Below are positions 43,377 through 55,861 of a DNA stretch of 64,000 bases, one piece after another (the stretch's first letter is position 1; each line of letters starts with the position of its first letter). The DNA comes from Symbiodinium natans (taxonomy: Eukaryota > Sar > Dinophyceae > Suessiales > Symbiodiniaceae): positions 545,374 through 609,373 of the forward strand of contig CAJNDS010002098.1 of the NCBI GenBank assembly GCA_905221605.1, in the 5' to 3' direction. Under the pieces are notes generated by a model. That model did no database searches. It saw only the letters and a program-made list of their open reading frames with translations, and was not told where the DNA came from. Made by a program: the position numbers and the translations under genes.

Positions 43377-43412
<36 letters not shown>
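42937..43412. repeat. GA dinucleotide tracts
   Basis: A short AGAGAGAGAAAGAAAGAGAG tract (about 42934-42958) and a longer (GA)n tract ending in a G run (about 43377-43421). Between them lies about 420 bp of GC-rich sequence with no gene. Confidence 0.85.
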
Positions 43413-43417
<5 letters not shown>

Positions 43418-44049
43418 AGGAAGGGGTGACCATGCTGGACAGGGGATGAAAGGGAACCACAATCACTTACCCATACCCCTACCGGCTACTGACATTGGAG
43501 CAGGTTCCCAGCAAACCCACAGCATCGGTTAACCCGTAGAACCCTGTAACGCACGCCTTCGGACGGCTCTCCTCAACAGAGGGGGGTTAGGTGCGCAGAA
43601 AGACAGCAAGGGGGGGGAGGGATACTTTCCCGAGCCTGATGCTCGGAAATCTTCCACTTTGTTCCGGCCAAGGCTCAGCTCTCACTGCTCCGAGAATCGC
43701 TTTGCCTTCACGGTGGCACTTGCGAAGGCCCAGCCCCTCTCAATCCTTGCCACGAGCCTCTGAGCCCCAAATTTCCCGATACGAAGCGCCACTCGCAGGA
43801 TCCTGAGGGTCCCATGCAGCACTTAAGCTTCCATGCTTTTCTAAGTCACGCCGTGCCAGAAGTACTGGTCTGTTGTGTGGACGCAGGCGCTAGGAATGAA
43901 TGTGCCAAGTCTTACGGCAACTTCAAACACGAAGGCCCAAGAGATCGAACACAGGAGTCTTCCCCATGCAAGTCAGGATATTGAGATCGTGCGATGCAGG
44001 AAATCGTTCGTTTAAGTTTCGAGAGACTACTCAATTCGGTCAGGTCAGT

Positions 44050-44465
44050 GCCTGATTCAGGAAGCTTCTCCATTCAAGAAGCTCCCCGATTCAGAAAACT
44101 GCGTGATTCGGGAAAGTTTGAAGCTGCCCGATTCAGGAAGTAGCCGATTCAATGCCACCCGGTTTCCGAATCGGCGAATCTGCGAACCCATCCTTTCCAA
44201 GTTTCCGAGTCCGCTTCTTCCAGTTTTGCGAGTCCATGGTTTCCACATCCGCATTTTTCAGTTTCAGAATCCGCGGTTTCCGAATCCATGATGCCCAGAT
44301 TCTGAATCCACGTGCTGCAGATTCCGAATGTGCATCTTGCTTGTTTCCCGAATCTACGTTTTTTTGTTTTCTGAATTCGAGGTTTGAGTTTCCCGAATTT
44401 CCGAAACTCAATGTTTGCCGAATCCGCGTTTCCAGTTTCTCGAGTCCGTGTTTTTGGTTTCCCGA
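44050..44465. repeat. Degenerate CCGAATC/GATTCGG array that inverts midway
   Basis: From about 44050 to 44150 the unit reads GATTCAGGAAG/GATTCGGGAAAG. From about 44158 to 44465 its reverse complement (TTTCCGAATCCGCG/TTTCCCGAATC) recurs every ~20-30 bp. The two arms are thus inverted relative to each other. Frames of 116 codons on both strands across it (Phe/Arg/Ser-rich or Asn/Lys-rich) are repeat translations. Confidence 0.8.
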
Positions 44466-45360
44466 TCGTCGCTTTTTAGCCACAAAGCGTGAGATGACTT
44501 AGAGAACTGAAACCAGCGCCACATCAGGGATAGGAAATCTACTTAACATTTGTAGGTCTCGCCCTTGGTCCGATCTATGCTTTGTGCTTCATTACTCCAA
44601 CAAACGCAGTTGCCAAATGCCGATTTGCTTTTGATGCTTTTCTTCAAAAGAGCTACATTTGTCTTCGTCTCTACTTCGTTTTCGTAGCAAGCGAGAATCA
44701 GAACTAGCATCACTAGCACCTCCCGCGCTCCCAAGACCCTAAAACAAAATGGGGAGGATGAGACCGCCCTCTGTGTTTTCCCAATGTTTCAGGTCCTCGC
44801 AGCCATGGCCTCACCGGCGGCTGCGGCGGCGCCGGACCGGCCAAAGAAGAAGCCCCCTTTTTGCAAGAAAGGGCGGGGTGGTAGGGTTTCAACTTGCGCT
44901 TTGTGGTGGTTGAAGGCTTGGCAGGGCTTTCTGCCGCAAGGCTTCTGTATTATGTACGTAGAGCAGATGTTGGAACCAGGGTTTAAGGGGTTTTGAGGAT
45001 ATATTTGAAGATACAATGTGGGGTTGCGTCCCCTTTGTCGGGTTGGGCTCAGGGCTTCCGTACACGTGCTTTTCACCCAACAGGTATGTGCCCGCGGCTA
45101 CCCCACGGGTTTGTGCCTGCAGGGTTTAAGACTTCGGAATAAGGGCCTTTTGTCCCCGCGTGCTCCACTCCCAAAAGAAAACGCTGTTTGAGGGGTACAT
45201 TGATGTCGGGTCAAAGCAGGTGTTCTGCATTTTGTATCTTGTGTGTTTCCCACCCCACGTGGGGCACCACGGGGGGAATAATTGCAACGACAGCAAGACA
45301 AGGACCTTGTCAAGGCGGCCGGCTTAGCCCCTCCCGCCTCCCCCCCCCAAACTCTCCACC
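44466..45360. other. Stretch without a recognisable gene
   Basis: Short frames only. The ATG at 44803 begins MASPAAAAAPDRPKKKPPFC, a short frame with a basic, Ala-rich start, but it ends at 44996 without any domain. Confidence 0.45.
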
Positions 45361-45455
45361 CTAAACTTTGCCCTGAAGCCTACACCCTAAACCCTAAACC
45401 CTCAACCCCAAACCCTGAACCCTGAACCCTCAACCCTAAGCCCTAGACTTCCTAG
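45361..45455 (-). repeat. Degenerate CCCTAAA block
   Basis: About twelve heptad-like words (CCCTAAA, CCCTGAA, CCCTCAA, CCCCAAA, CCCTAAG) in a row. A decayed telomere-type array or telomere-derived insertion. Confidence 0.85.
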
Positions 45456-45989
45456 AATATTAAAAAGGGTTTCAGTGTTTGAGTCGATCCTCAGCGACAA
45501 GAGGCCCCCCGTCACGGACTTTGCCTCTGCAGTCGACTTCCTGGAGCAGGTTCGTGGGGTCTCGATGCGACAAATCGGAAAAATCGCGATTTGTTGGGAC
45601 ATGGTGGGAATGTGGCTGGATACTTCGTGTTTAGGGCTTGGGACTGCATGGCCGCGCCATGCACAGTCAACCCCAGCATGGAGCCTAGCGCAGGGGTCGT
45701 ATTGGCGTTGGTGGGCCGGTGGGCATTGGTGGAATCGGTTTCGACGCCGGGTCTTCAGGATGTTGAGGTGACAAGGTTCTAAGGCTTTAAACGGATGGGT
45801 GGAGTTCAGGGTTGTAGACTGAGAAGGTTGAAGTATGCCAAGGAAACGGTCAGGTGCTCCGGGTACAAGGCCATGAAAGCCCTGAAGTCTTCTCTGAACC
45901 TTTGTAGAGTCACCTGTGCTTGCGAGGCCATTGCGAAGGGCCCGTCAGCAGGTACAGGAGCTGTGGGTTTTCGCCCGGGCCCTGGCAGT

Positions 45990-46432
45990 TGCTTTCTTGT
46001 CGTCGTCGTGGTGGCGGTGGGGGGTGGGCGTGGGGGCGCCGCTGCCGCCGCCGCTGCCGCCGCCGCTGCCGCTGCCGCTGGCTGCTGCTGCTGGCCGCTG
46101 CCGCTGCTGGCGGCTTGGCCGCTGGCTCTGTTGCTGTTGCTGCAGCTGCTGTTGCTGCTGCACCTGCTCTTCTTGTTACTGTTGCTGCAGATGCTGCATG
46201 CTGCAGGCGGCCGGCTGCATGCCTGCCGCCTCCTGCTACTGCTTGCCGCCCTCGTTCTGCCCGCCTCCTGCTGTTTCGCCTCTCTCGGCCTGTCGCCTCC
46301 TGGCCGACCTCGTTCTGGTGATGTCTGCCGCCTCGTTCTGCCTGCCTCCTGCTGCCTGCCGCCTCCTGCCGCCTCCTGCTGCTCCTTCGCTGCCGACCGC
46401 CTCCTGCTCCCTGCAACCTCCTGCAAGTCCTC
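45990..46432. repeat. GCTGCC/CTG-rich low-complexity array
   Basis: A GCC/GCT-rich core (about 46035-46180) grades into CTGCCGCCTCCTGC-type repeats (to about 46430). All three plus frames and several minus frames stay open for 130-230 codons giving Ala-, Leu-, Cys- or Gln-rich peptides. The abundance of simultaneous open frames argues for repeat artefact rather than a gene. Confidence 0.85.
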
Positions 46433-49430
46433 CATATCGCTCCTTCCCTCCTACCACCTTCGAGAGCCGTATGGTTGTCTCTGGTGAAGCCCCTATATTT
46501 TGAAGCTGAAGCCTTGTGCTTCGACTGGTTGCATTGAAGAAGCCGGCATGCATGCGGATTTCAAGTCACCGTCAACTGAGATCCAAGTACCACTCCGGGC
46601 GACACACATCACAAAAATGATATCAAGGCTCCTCGTCAACAAGGAAGGCTCACGGGACTAAACTTTAGGGTCTGCTGCCTTTTATATGGTTCAAAGTCCA
46701 CCTACCCTGTGAAAACAGTAGCGCCACCCTTTTGTCTTTTTGTGTAGGCAACCTTGAGATACAAACATTTAAGCCGGCAGCAACTTCCCCCAGCCTGTAC
46801 AAATCCATGTGAGGTTCCTCCGTCTGTCTTGCCATTGTGCTGCTGGCAGAAGCCCAGGGGGTGCGACCGGATTCTGAGCCCAGCTTTGAAGGTTTAGGGT
46901 TGCTGGAGATGCCCCAAGACACTGTTGCTTAGGCTCTGAAAAGTTCAATGCCTTAAGGACTGCTTGGAGTCAACATTGGGCAAGCCCTGAGCCCCTAGAC
47001 GGGTCCTGGACCCCCGGAAGCATGCGACTGTTAGACGGCATGCTTGGAAGCTACACGAGTTCAAGTTCAGCCTAAGCTTCCAGTGCAACATCCAGCGGCT
47101 TTGGCAGCGTTGAAGGTTGGCGACGCCGCGAGCCTCTCTCTCGCCACGCGGACTTTACTTGGCCGGGCGTTAGGTTTCAGAGGGTTCCCAAAAAGGATTC
47201 TCAGGTCAGAGCGCGACGTGAACTTGGAGGGGCGGGTTTTGCAGTCACTTCTTGGAGCCTTGAGATCATCGACGGCACCATACGCCCAAGACCCTACTCG
47301 GGTTAAGGCCTTGACACTTTAAAGCCCCGCTGTTGAGAATTCGAGAAATCAACCCCTTTTAGGCGCAATTCGAGTTAGAGGTACCGGGTTCAGAAGTTGA
47401 GCTTAAGGTTGGGTGGGCTCTGGGACCCGTCATGCAGGCCTTGAGAGACCTATCGGCATTCTTGCAAAATTTCTGCGAGAGCTGCCGCTGCCGAGGTCGT
47501 CCGCGCCTTGCTCAACGCGCTGGACATGCCTCGGGCCCCAGAGAAGTTCAGGAAGCCGTAGGAGGGCCCGAGTCTGGCCGAGTCCTCAAATCCCCATACC
47601 TAAGAAGTAGGATTCCTGACCCTCCCAACCTGCTTCTTTGAAGGTTCTAGCCCTGGTAGCTTTTGACTTCTGAGTGTATGGGACATCAGCAGCGGCGTGG
47701 CTCCCGTAGAAAGGGTTCGCCTCAGCTCGAGATCCAAGCAGCTCAGAGCTCATAACTGCCATATCCCTGGGCCTTAAGTTCCAAATCCTACCAGTACAAG
47801 GCCACACTGAATTTGCAACCCTAAGCAGCCTAGAGCACCGTGGCCTAGGCCCTGTGGCACCAAAGGCTCCCGACATCCCGCTGGCGATGAGGAGATCTTG
47901 ATGCAGGCACCGCGTGCTGCGCTTCCGGTTCGGGGGCGGCTGCGCAAGACATGGCCGGGTTACAAGTCTACACCCCCGTGCGGCCTGCAAGTCCATGGCC
48001 CGATGTATCAATCCTACGAAAGGGCACATGTCCGAGCCAAAGTTATTACAATAGCCGGGGGGTTTGGGAGGTTGAGTTGATTCAAGTTTCTGTCGGGCTT
48101 TTCGTCTAGGGTTTAGGGCTTCAGCACCAGAGTTCCTGAATGTTTTTGGGCCTCAGCGAGAAACGCCTCAGGGCTCGGGATTCTCAACGCGATGGGAGGT
48201 GGCCAGGCAGATCTCGACGGCCCTTCATCGCCTGCTGCGCCTTGCCGAGCGAGAGGCCACTGCACAGCTCCCCGGAAGAGAAGTGTTGAACCCAAACCTG
48301 CCCAAACCGAAATTAATGGGGGTTTTTAAGCATAGTTGGATCACGGCACTGTCAGCCAGCGCATCACTGAAGCTCACCCTCAGGGCTGCCTCAACGACTT
48401 TGTAGAGCAAGGGCTTCTTCCGGTGGTGCGGGGCTCAGGCCTGCAGGAGCGAGCTTTGTCAGCTTTTTGCGGGGTTTCGCGGCCCCTTCCCCGAGGTGTC
48501 CGCGCAGTTCAATGAGACGTCGAGGGGTCCCGTACTCAGTGCGGCCTGCTTCGGAGATTCGGCAGCCGCCTCTCAGATATCCCTGCAGACCCCACAAGGC
48601 ACGCCTCTCAGATATCCCTGCAGACCCCACAAGGCACTGACATGCGCATGTTGGTCGTTCTGGAGACTCTGTGTGGTGCCGGGCTCAGATCGCGGATTTA
48701 CTTCTTGGCCTTCAGTTTTATCGGCTTGTGTGTGTGTGTGTGTGCACCACCAGCCGAGTGCCAGAAGCATTCGGCAATGCACTAACGCAGACGCTCCACA
48801 TTGCTTGTGATAGCCACGTCTCCGATTGACGTACCTGTAAGTCAATAGTACGTCATGCAAGCTGTGTACGCCAAGTACATGGTCGATGCGAAGCTTGAGT
48901 TTTCTTCGGTTCGCGGATAGGAGATTATGTCGGGTCTGTCGGTGTCCTCGCGGGGCTTGCATTGCGCTCGATACCTGCATTCGGAATCCTCTCCTGCTTT
49001 CCTGACTTCCTTACAGTCGGAGCCTTCGACTAGTTTTTTGCTACACAGCCGACTTTCGCTGGACCGGCCCTCCTTTCTTGCAGGGCTCGCCCGGTGTGCT
49101 TGCGCGGGTCATTTTGTTTCGGCTGGCGTGGGCTGAAAGAACAAGCCGGTTTCCCTCGACTGTACCCCTCGGCGTTTTGCGCTTCGCTCCTTTTCTCGAG
49201 GTCTTTGGTTTCGTCAAGTCCCATGCTCTCGGGCTCCCTGAGTTCTTGGCCACGTGGTTTCCGGGGTCGCCGGGTCTGCCGGCAAAGGTGACTTTCCGGG
49301 GTTTCTGGACTTTCGGGGTTGCCGGCCTCCCGGTTGCTAGTCCCTTTCATGGCTTGCAATGTTAAAAATTTCACAGGCAGTATCTCCTTTTGCGGGGTTC
49401 CGGGCTTTGGTTTGCTGTTTTTCGGGTTGG
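46433..49430. other. Stretch without a recognisable gene
   Basis: Short overlapping frames only. A 34-bp direct duplication around CTCTCAGATATCCCTGCAGA occurs at about 48572 and 48605, and a (TG)n tract at about 48728-48743. No domain, RNA gene or mobile element recognised. Confidence 0.5.
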
Positions 49431-49502
49431 GGGGCTTGTGGGGGGGGGAGGGGTTGTGGGAGGGGGGTGGGGGGAGGGGGTGGGGGGGGTGGGGGGGGGA
49501 CA
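49431..49502 (+). repeat. G-rich tract
   Basis: Runs of 5-9 G separated by T, TT, A or TGTG over about 70 bp. Capable in principle of forming several G-quadruplexes on the plus strand. Confidence 0.9.
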
Positions 49503-52500
49503 TCAGATGTCAGTTCAGGAGCTTGCGTGGCTTCCGGCGAAGCCTTTCGGAGCATCGAGACGAAGGTAACGAAGCCGTTGCTGCAGCCTCGGGGAGATTT
49601 ACAGCTTACCGAGGCCACCGTGTCAAGGCCCTGAAGCCCATAAAGCTCCAAAGCACCTGAGAAAGCTAAACCGCTCGACTTAGCTCCGTGATCCGCAGCG
49701 AAAATTTGGAAAAGGATCATTTGCATCTTGCCATTGTCTGCCCTGTCAAGAAAGGACGGGTCTTTGAAACAAGTCACCAACCCAAACCCTGAACCCTAAA
49801 CCCTATATAAAGCCTAAAGCCGTAAACCCTAAACCTTAGATCCGTGCCCTTCGTTCGGATAACTTGGTCAATGTGACGCCCTAGAGAAGGCGGCTTACAT
49901 AGGGTTTTCGTGGCAAGAACGGCGCTAGAGGACGCACAAGACTTCCGTGGACCTGTAAGGCTGCACATTGTGGGCAACTACCCGCAGGCCATGGTACAGT
50001 TGCAGGCAGTATACTGCCTTGACCTTGGGGGCACCTTGCATGGCGGATTTCAGGGTTTATTTTAGGCCATCTGGCTTCTAGGGCCCTTAAGAGCCCCAAG
50101 AAACCCTGTTCACACTTGCGGGCGGTACCCCAAAGCCTCGTGCTACCAACCCAACTTGCCAATCACCTAACGCACTTGTTTGCACACCCGGATGACCATG
50201 GCACGGCTATAAATGAGCAAACCGAAGACGGTGCCGAGCAAGAACAGCCAGTTTAAGGTTTGAAGTTGCCTTGAAGGTTCGGGTATGGCAAGATGTTTAG
50301 CCTTTGCTGGAGTGGTACGTCACGGCCATCTTTGCTATCGGCTCCAACTCTCCACGTGAAATCTCGAACCTTGTCCTCCGGAATTCCCAAAGAGAATAGT
50401 TGGGAACGGCGGGGGGGGGGGGGGGGGGGGGCGTGCAAATGCCAGTGATGACATCTCCAAGGCATGTTGGTCACGACGCATCTTCTTTCAGAAGCTGAAA
50501 GGGTTGTGATGCCGAAAATTTTTTGTGGTGGACGTTCTCCCCAATCTTCCCCTTGGGCTTTCGGGGGCTTTGCGGGCACCTGTACAGCCTGGAACATGCT
50601 GAAGCTCAGACCCGGGGACCCTGGGAGTTCTCCAGTAGTGCTTGCAGAGATTTGTTTTTGGCCGACCCGAATCCAGAATCCAAATCCAAAATGACTCGCC
50701 CCACCCTTGGGCCTATAAACCCTGAACCCCTGAACCCTAAACCCATAGAGACCGTCTGCTAGTCAGATCTCCACCGAGGCCTGCGCTGCATCGGCCGTGG
50801 CTCTCCGCCGCAGCTCTTTCAGCTGCTGAGTGTGCCGTGTGCCCAGTGCATGCCCATGGCCTCTTCGGATCTGCTTTTTGATGCTCTAAAAGGTTTCTCA
50901 ATTTTACTTCCTTGAAGGCTTCCTCTTCACAAAGCGCAACTGGGCTCCGGGGGGCTTTCACTGTGGGCTCAGCCCGAAGGCCCTGGGCCCGGTGTGAGCT
51001 GGAGCGAGGTTTGTTTATTTTTTTCTGCCCCCTCCGGGGAGGTCTGAAACATTCGAATATGTCTTTAAAAGGCATTTCCTTCTGAAGGGGGGGGGGCATT
51101 TTATGTTGCAGAGCTTTGCAGGGCCGTTTGGCGCCAAGTCTGGACACTGGTTTCGGCACCCCGCAAACATACCGTCCTGCTGCCGCGGGGTGCTGGCATA
51201 GGCATGGGGCAGGGCGAGGTCCTGAGTGAAGTCGCCATAGTTGTCGGCTTCACCGTCATGGGGACCGACGACCGACATGCGCGAGTACAGACGCATATTG
51301 ACACCGGAGTCAGCATGCCGGGTCAGCTTCATTAGATGAAATGCCCCGGCCCATGATCGAGTCCGGAATTGCGACGATGACGCGCATACATGCGCGCTGA
51401 TCTTCTGCGTACCCCTCGAAACTTGCGCTTGGGGACTTCCGAGGCTGCTGAATCTTTCCACTGTACAGAACGCAGAAGTTTTGGGCGCGGGGTCCCAGCC
51501 GAGATGCTTCTGTGTTGTCCTGTTTGCAAGGGTGCAATGCCAGCTACAGAACTTCACAGGTCGGAGCCGCATGAAGGCTATTTTTTTGTTTGGACGAAGG
51601 GTTTTGCGAGAAGTGGCAAGCCCGTGTTTTGCTTGCATTGCTGTCCTCGGATTCCAGCAGCTAGGCAGGGTGTGTTGATGCAGGGTCTTCCGCGGCATGT
51701 GAAGCTTCGCCTTCAAGGAATCAAGGGCTTTTAAGGAAATTTCGGTGTGTGTCCCTTGAGGTCTGATGGGAAATGGGTTGGAAGAATCGGGGTGCCAAGG
51801 AGTGTCTGAGCGCCCCCCAATGAGGCACACCCTTGCGTCGCCGGGATGCAAACGGCCAAATGGTGGCAGGCCGGGCGACTTGCAGGACAAATAAAGCCCC
51901 AAACCCTAAGCCCTGCTTCCTGGCGGCATCCCTCTCCACTAAACCTGCAACCTCTAATTTGTGAATTCTTATCCCTGTTTTTTGGGGGGGTTGGATTGGG
52001 TGGGTGGGTTGGGGCAAGCCGCAACCCTCAAAGCCCTTAACCCTCAAAATATCCAAAGCTTCACTTGAGCCCTGCAATGCTTCACGCCCAAGTCCAACGT
52101 TCCTATACCGAATCGCCTTCCAGAGTGCAGTACACATGGACACTTACTCATGCTTTTTATGTTCTCAATGCCGGGCTCCCGTAAACAAGAACCCCCCACA
52201 GGCCTCAACCCTGCCCTCAGGCCTGCAATCTTAAAGGTTTGAGAAGTTGCGTGGTGAGGCAATACTGCGGTGGCGGCTGCTGCCTCCAGCTCAGCAGTGC
52301 CCCACAGTGCACCATACGCCCCATACACCACTCCCAGCCCTGAAGCCCCAGATGCGAAACAGCTTGGTGCCCAATCCCCACGCTGAAATCCCCCCCAAAC
52401 CCAGAATCCCCACGAAAACCCGAAAACCCGAAAACCGAGGCCGCGCACGCCGACCTGCAGCCTTTGATTCGGGGCCTTTTTGGCCACTGCGCGGCGTGGG

Positions 52501-54838
52501 GTTCCAAGGGGGTTTGGGTGCAACTAGCCAAAGTCTGCCCTCTTAGTATTGTGACTCATGGCTCTACGTAGTTAGGGTGGGAAGGAATGCTGTCGGATCC
52601 TCAGTGATTTGAGCAAAGCTTCCCAGCACCGTAGCTCGTTTAAGCTCAAGTGGTCAAGCAAGAGCTGCGGCGTTCGACGCACACGCACAATGTCAGCAGC
52701 TGCCAAGGACCTATTTTTTGGAGTCTTTGGTGCTGCGTCAGGGTGGGGTATTGTTTACTATCAGAAGATCTTTCCATTTTCTCCAAACAAAGGCGCGCGA
52801 CCAACAAGAATGCAACACGAACAAAGAACAACAACTTTTCAGAGTTAGAGATTTAAGGTTTTCGTTCTGGAGTTTGGACTTGCAGTTGGGTTTCCATACG
52901 TGCGCTGTCGGCGAAGGAGATAGCACACGTCTTCCGCTGGCACAGGGCCTTTGCGAAGCTCAAGACGCCTACTAAGGAGGCCGGAGCGCGGGGATGCCGA
53001 GTTGCAGGTTTCGCTCCGACGTGTGGTGCAGCTTGCCCAGAACCAACTCTTAAGCCAGTAGCACGATGTCGCCAGAATATGGTAGACTGGAGCGGCAGGT
53101 GGATGCACTCTCGCGCTACACGAACTTCACGCTGGGCCACGTGTGTCTTGCTTTGAGCTTTGCAGTTGTTTGCTTAGGAGGTCTTCATGGTGCCGGGGGT
53201 TCTGCGCAAGTCAGCTGAGAGGCGATGAGATGCCGCATTGAGGCTCTGCCGAGGCTCCGGCACTCCAGACCCCAAACGGCTCGCCAGCGCTGAGGTGGGA
53301 AAAGTTCGACTGCCAAACAGCCCTCCTGACCAAAGAGGCGCGCCGATCTCGAAATTGTTAGGGAATGAGCTTAACCCCCGACCTGGAGAACGAGAAGGGG
53401 TGGAGACAGAAATGGACCGAGAAGAGGACGAGAAGGGTGGTTTGTAAAAACAGCCCCAGCCTTGAGGGCGTAAGCCTCAGGGTTGGAGATCGAGTGCCTC
53501 GAGGTTTAGTGCTTCGGGCTTGGGCATCTGTCTTTCATCCGATGTGATGGAGTTCGCCTAGGCAGGGTTTAGGGTCAACGCGGTTGTCCAGTTCGAGTTG
53601 GAGGAGAGCGCCGAATATCAACCACGCATTCAACTGCACCTAGAAGCCCTTCTTGATCCCCCTTGCGAGGCGCTCCTGCCCCTGGCCAAGCGCACCGTGG
53701 CATTGTTTCGGGCATTAGTGGCAACCTTTGTCACCTTGTTATGTTCCTGAGGCCTTTTCGTCTCGGGGGTCTGTGCGGTTAGCGGACTTCGAGATCCACT
53801 TGGGCCTCTTTTGTTTCGAATCTCTGTGTCTGCGAAACATCGTGAACTTCTTGGGGTCCTTTCTTTTTGGGGTCTTTGTGGCTGTCGAAAAATTGGTTAC
53901 TTGTCCTTTTTATGGCGGGTGTCTGCATGGCTTTTCAGGCAACTACCTGGCTGGCTTGTCTAGTTGGACGGCCTCTTGGTGATTCCTTCGAATTTTGTTT
54001 TCGCTTCTGTTTACTTATGGCTGTTGTCTTCAGACTTCGTGAAGTCCAGTTTTGGAGGTTTGGGAGAAGAGTAGAAGAATGTTGGGGCTCTCGGGTGGAG
54101 TAGGGCTTGACAGATTCGAAGGACTCTGTGAGCCCGCACATCTGAAAAAGCGACGGCAGTTTCGCAGCCTCGCATTTCGCCAGCCCCGACATCCCAAAGG
54201 GAGGACGGGCGCGCATTTCGCGAGCCCAGGCATCCAAAAAGCGATGACCTTTTCGAGGATGGCGAGCGCGACCATGCCCATGTGTGGGCAAAAGTGCAAC
54301 TTTCCTCCAAAATGCAAGCTTGAGCTTGTTTGGGGAGCTACCTCGAAACCCAAGTCGTTCGGTTTTTATTTTTTCTTTGTATTTAGCGGATGTACACTCA
54401 CGTGTGGTGTCGCCAGAAAGCTCACTTCTACGTTGCTGAACATGAACGCTTCGTATTAAGCTTTTCGTTTCCGATTCTGCTTATGTTTTGAAACACCTGA
54501 ACCTAAGACAGCCTCCTTTTGACGGACTTCTGGTTTTGAGGTTTGCTGTTCAGGGCTTCAGGGTTTTGGGGATGGTTCGAATCCCTTCCGGGCCAACAGG
54601 TAACCCTGAGCTTTTTGACGCCGACCTGGATAACATGAACACAGTCAGGCTCTCCCTCATGCAATCGCCGCTTGCCTGGTAAGACTTGTGGGCCTTGTGG
54701 GTTCGGATCGTGACTTTCTTCGTGTTTGTTTTGAATCCGTGCGGTTTCACCTCGATGCAGCAGCTTCAGAGAAACTTCCATTGTCTATCTTTTGTTTGCA
54801 CTTTGGAGAATGGTGGGGTGCAGAGCGGAGCTTTATTT
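49503..54838. other. Long stretch without a recognisable gene
   Basis: Open frames are short or mutually overlapping on both strands. Seen: degenerate telomere-like words at about 49782-49838 and 50710-50745, a 21-G tract at 50411-50431, and many GGGTTT/GGGCTT words. The longest frame (51015-51902, minus, 295 codons) starts at ATG but shows no domain, and its composition resembles the other chance frames, so I do not call it a gene. Confidence 0.5.
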
Positions 54839-54845
54839 TGTTTTT

Positions 54846-55395
54846 TTGTATGTATTTATTCATTCATTTCTTCATTCATTCATTCATTCATTCAATCAGT
54901 CATGCATTCATTCATTCATTTCTTCATTTCTTCATTTCTTTCATTTCTTCATTTCTTCATTTCTTCATTCCTTCATTCCTTCATTCCTTCATTCCTTCAT
55001 TTCTTCATTTCTTCATTCCTTCATTCCTTCATTCCTTCATTCATTCATTTCTTCATTTCTTCATTTCTTCATTGATTCATTGATTCATTGATTCATTGAT
55101 TCGTTGATTCGTTGATTCATTGATTCATTGATTCATTGATTCATTGCTTCATTGCTTCATTGCTTCATTGCTTCATTGCTTCATTGCTTCATTGCTTCAT
55201 TGGTTCATTGATTCATTGATTCATTGATTCATTGATTCATTGATTCATTGATTCATTGATTCATTGATTCATTGATTCATTGATTCATTGATTCATTGAT
55301 TCATTGATTCATTGATTCATTGATTCATTGATTCATTGATTCATTGATTCATTGATTCATTGATTCATTTTTTCATTTTTTCATTTTTTTCATTT
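54846..55395. repeat. TTCATT-based microsatellite, 550 bp
   Basis: Begins with TTCA tetramers and TTCATTTC/TTCATTCC octamers, then a long uniform (TTCATTGA)n array (about 55066-55365, with a TTCATTGC sub-block at about 55141-55200), ending in T-rich TTTTTCAT units. Octamer subtypes are clustered, as expected from local expansion. Confidence 0.95.
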
Positions 55396-55466
55396 TTATC
55401 TATTTGTTTACATTTGTTTTAATTTTGTCACGGTTCAGAATGGTGATAGTAGAGCTTTAGTTGTTT

Positions 55467-55605
55467 TTGTGTGTGTGTGTGTGTGTGTTCTCTTTTATGT
55501 TTTCTTCTTCTTATTATTAACATATATATATACATATATAGTTTTTTTTTTGTGTGTGTGTGTGTGTGTGTGTGTCTGTGTCTGTGTCTGTGTCTGTGTC
55601 TGCGT
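55467..55605. repeat. TG and TGTGTC microsatellites with a T-rich spacer
   Basis: (GT)n at about 55467-55489, a TA/T-rich spacer with ATATATATATACATATATA, then (GT)n at 55552-55574 and (GTCTGT)n to about 55605. Non-coding. Confidence 0.95.
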
Positions 55606-55750
55606 GTGTAGGTTGTATGCCTGTGCCTTTGCAGTCGGACCTGCGTTGGGCGAGTTTCACCTTTTCTTCATAACAGCCGCCCGCATTATTCCAAAATCCT
55701 GAATGCTCAAAAGCATCCTTCGGTGAGGGGTGACAGCAAGAGCCTGAAAG

Positions 55751-55853
55751 TTGGGATGTTCCCCCTTATATTAACAGTCCTTCATAGGGATTCTCATAGA
55801 GGGGGTACCATAATCCCTACGAAGGACTGTTGCTACAAGGGGGAACATCCCAA
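55751..55853. mobile_element. 103-bp foldback MITE-like element, copy 1
   Basis: Terminal inverted repeats of 17 bp are perfect: TTGGGATGTTCCCCCTT (55751-55767) and its reverse complement (55837-55853). Directly inside lies a second inverted pair of 20 bp with one mismatch (55773-55792 and 55812-55831), so nearly the whole element folds into one hairpin. It is flanked by the 8-bp direct repeat CCTGAAAG (55743-55750 and 55854-55861). 8-bp duplications are typical of hAT-type (and P-type) transposition. A homologous copy lies at 61618. No coding capacity: a non-autonomous element. Confidence 0.85.
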
Positions 55854-55861
55854 CCTGAAAG

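Noticed and set aside
43940-44000. Possible minus-strand tRNA (GATCGAACACAGGAGTC region)
   Set aside because: A T-loop-like word is present, but the acceptor and D stems do not pair.
45806-46503. Ala- or Leu-rich frames of 130-230 codons on both strands
   Set aside because: Several frames are simultaneously open across a GCC/CTG repeat; no non-repetitive domain is present.
51015-51902. 295-codon minus-strand frame
   Set aside because: Long for the region, but with no domain, interrupted-looking composition and overlapping frames of similar quality on the other strand.
54560-54600. tRNA-like GGTTCGAATCCC word
   Set aside because: No matching D arm, anticodon stem or acceptor stem could be found around it.
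54686-55091. Phe/Ile/His/Ser-rich frames of about 100-130 codons
   Set aside because: They are translations of the TTCATT microsatellite.
55743-55861. Rho-independent-style terminator hairpin
   Set aside because: The stem is far too long, and the 8-bp flanking duplications plus a second copy elsewhere fit a mobile element instead.
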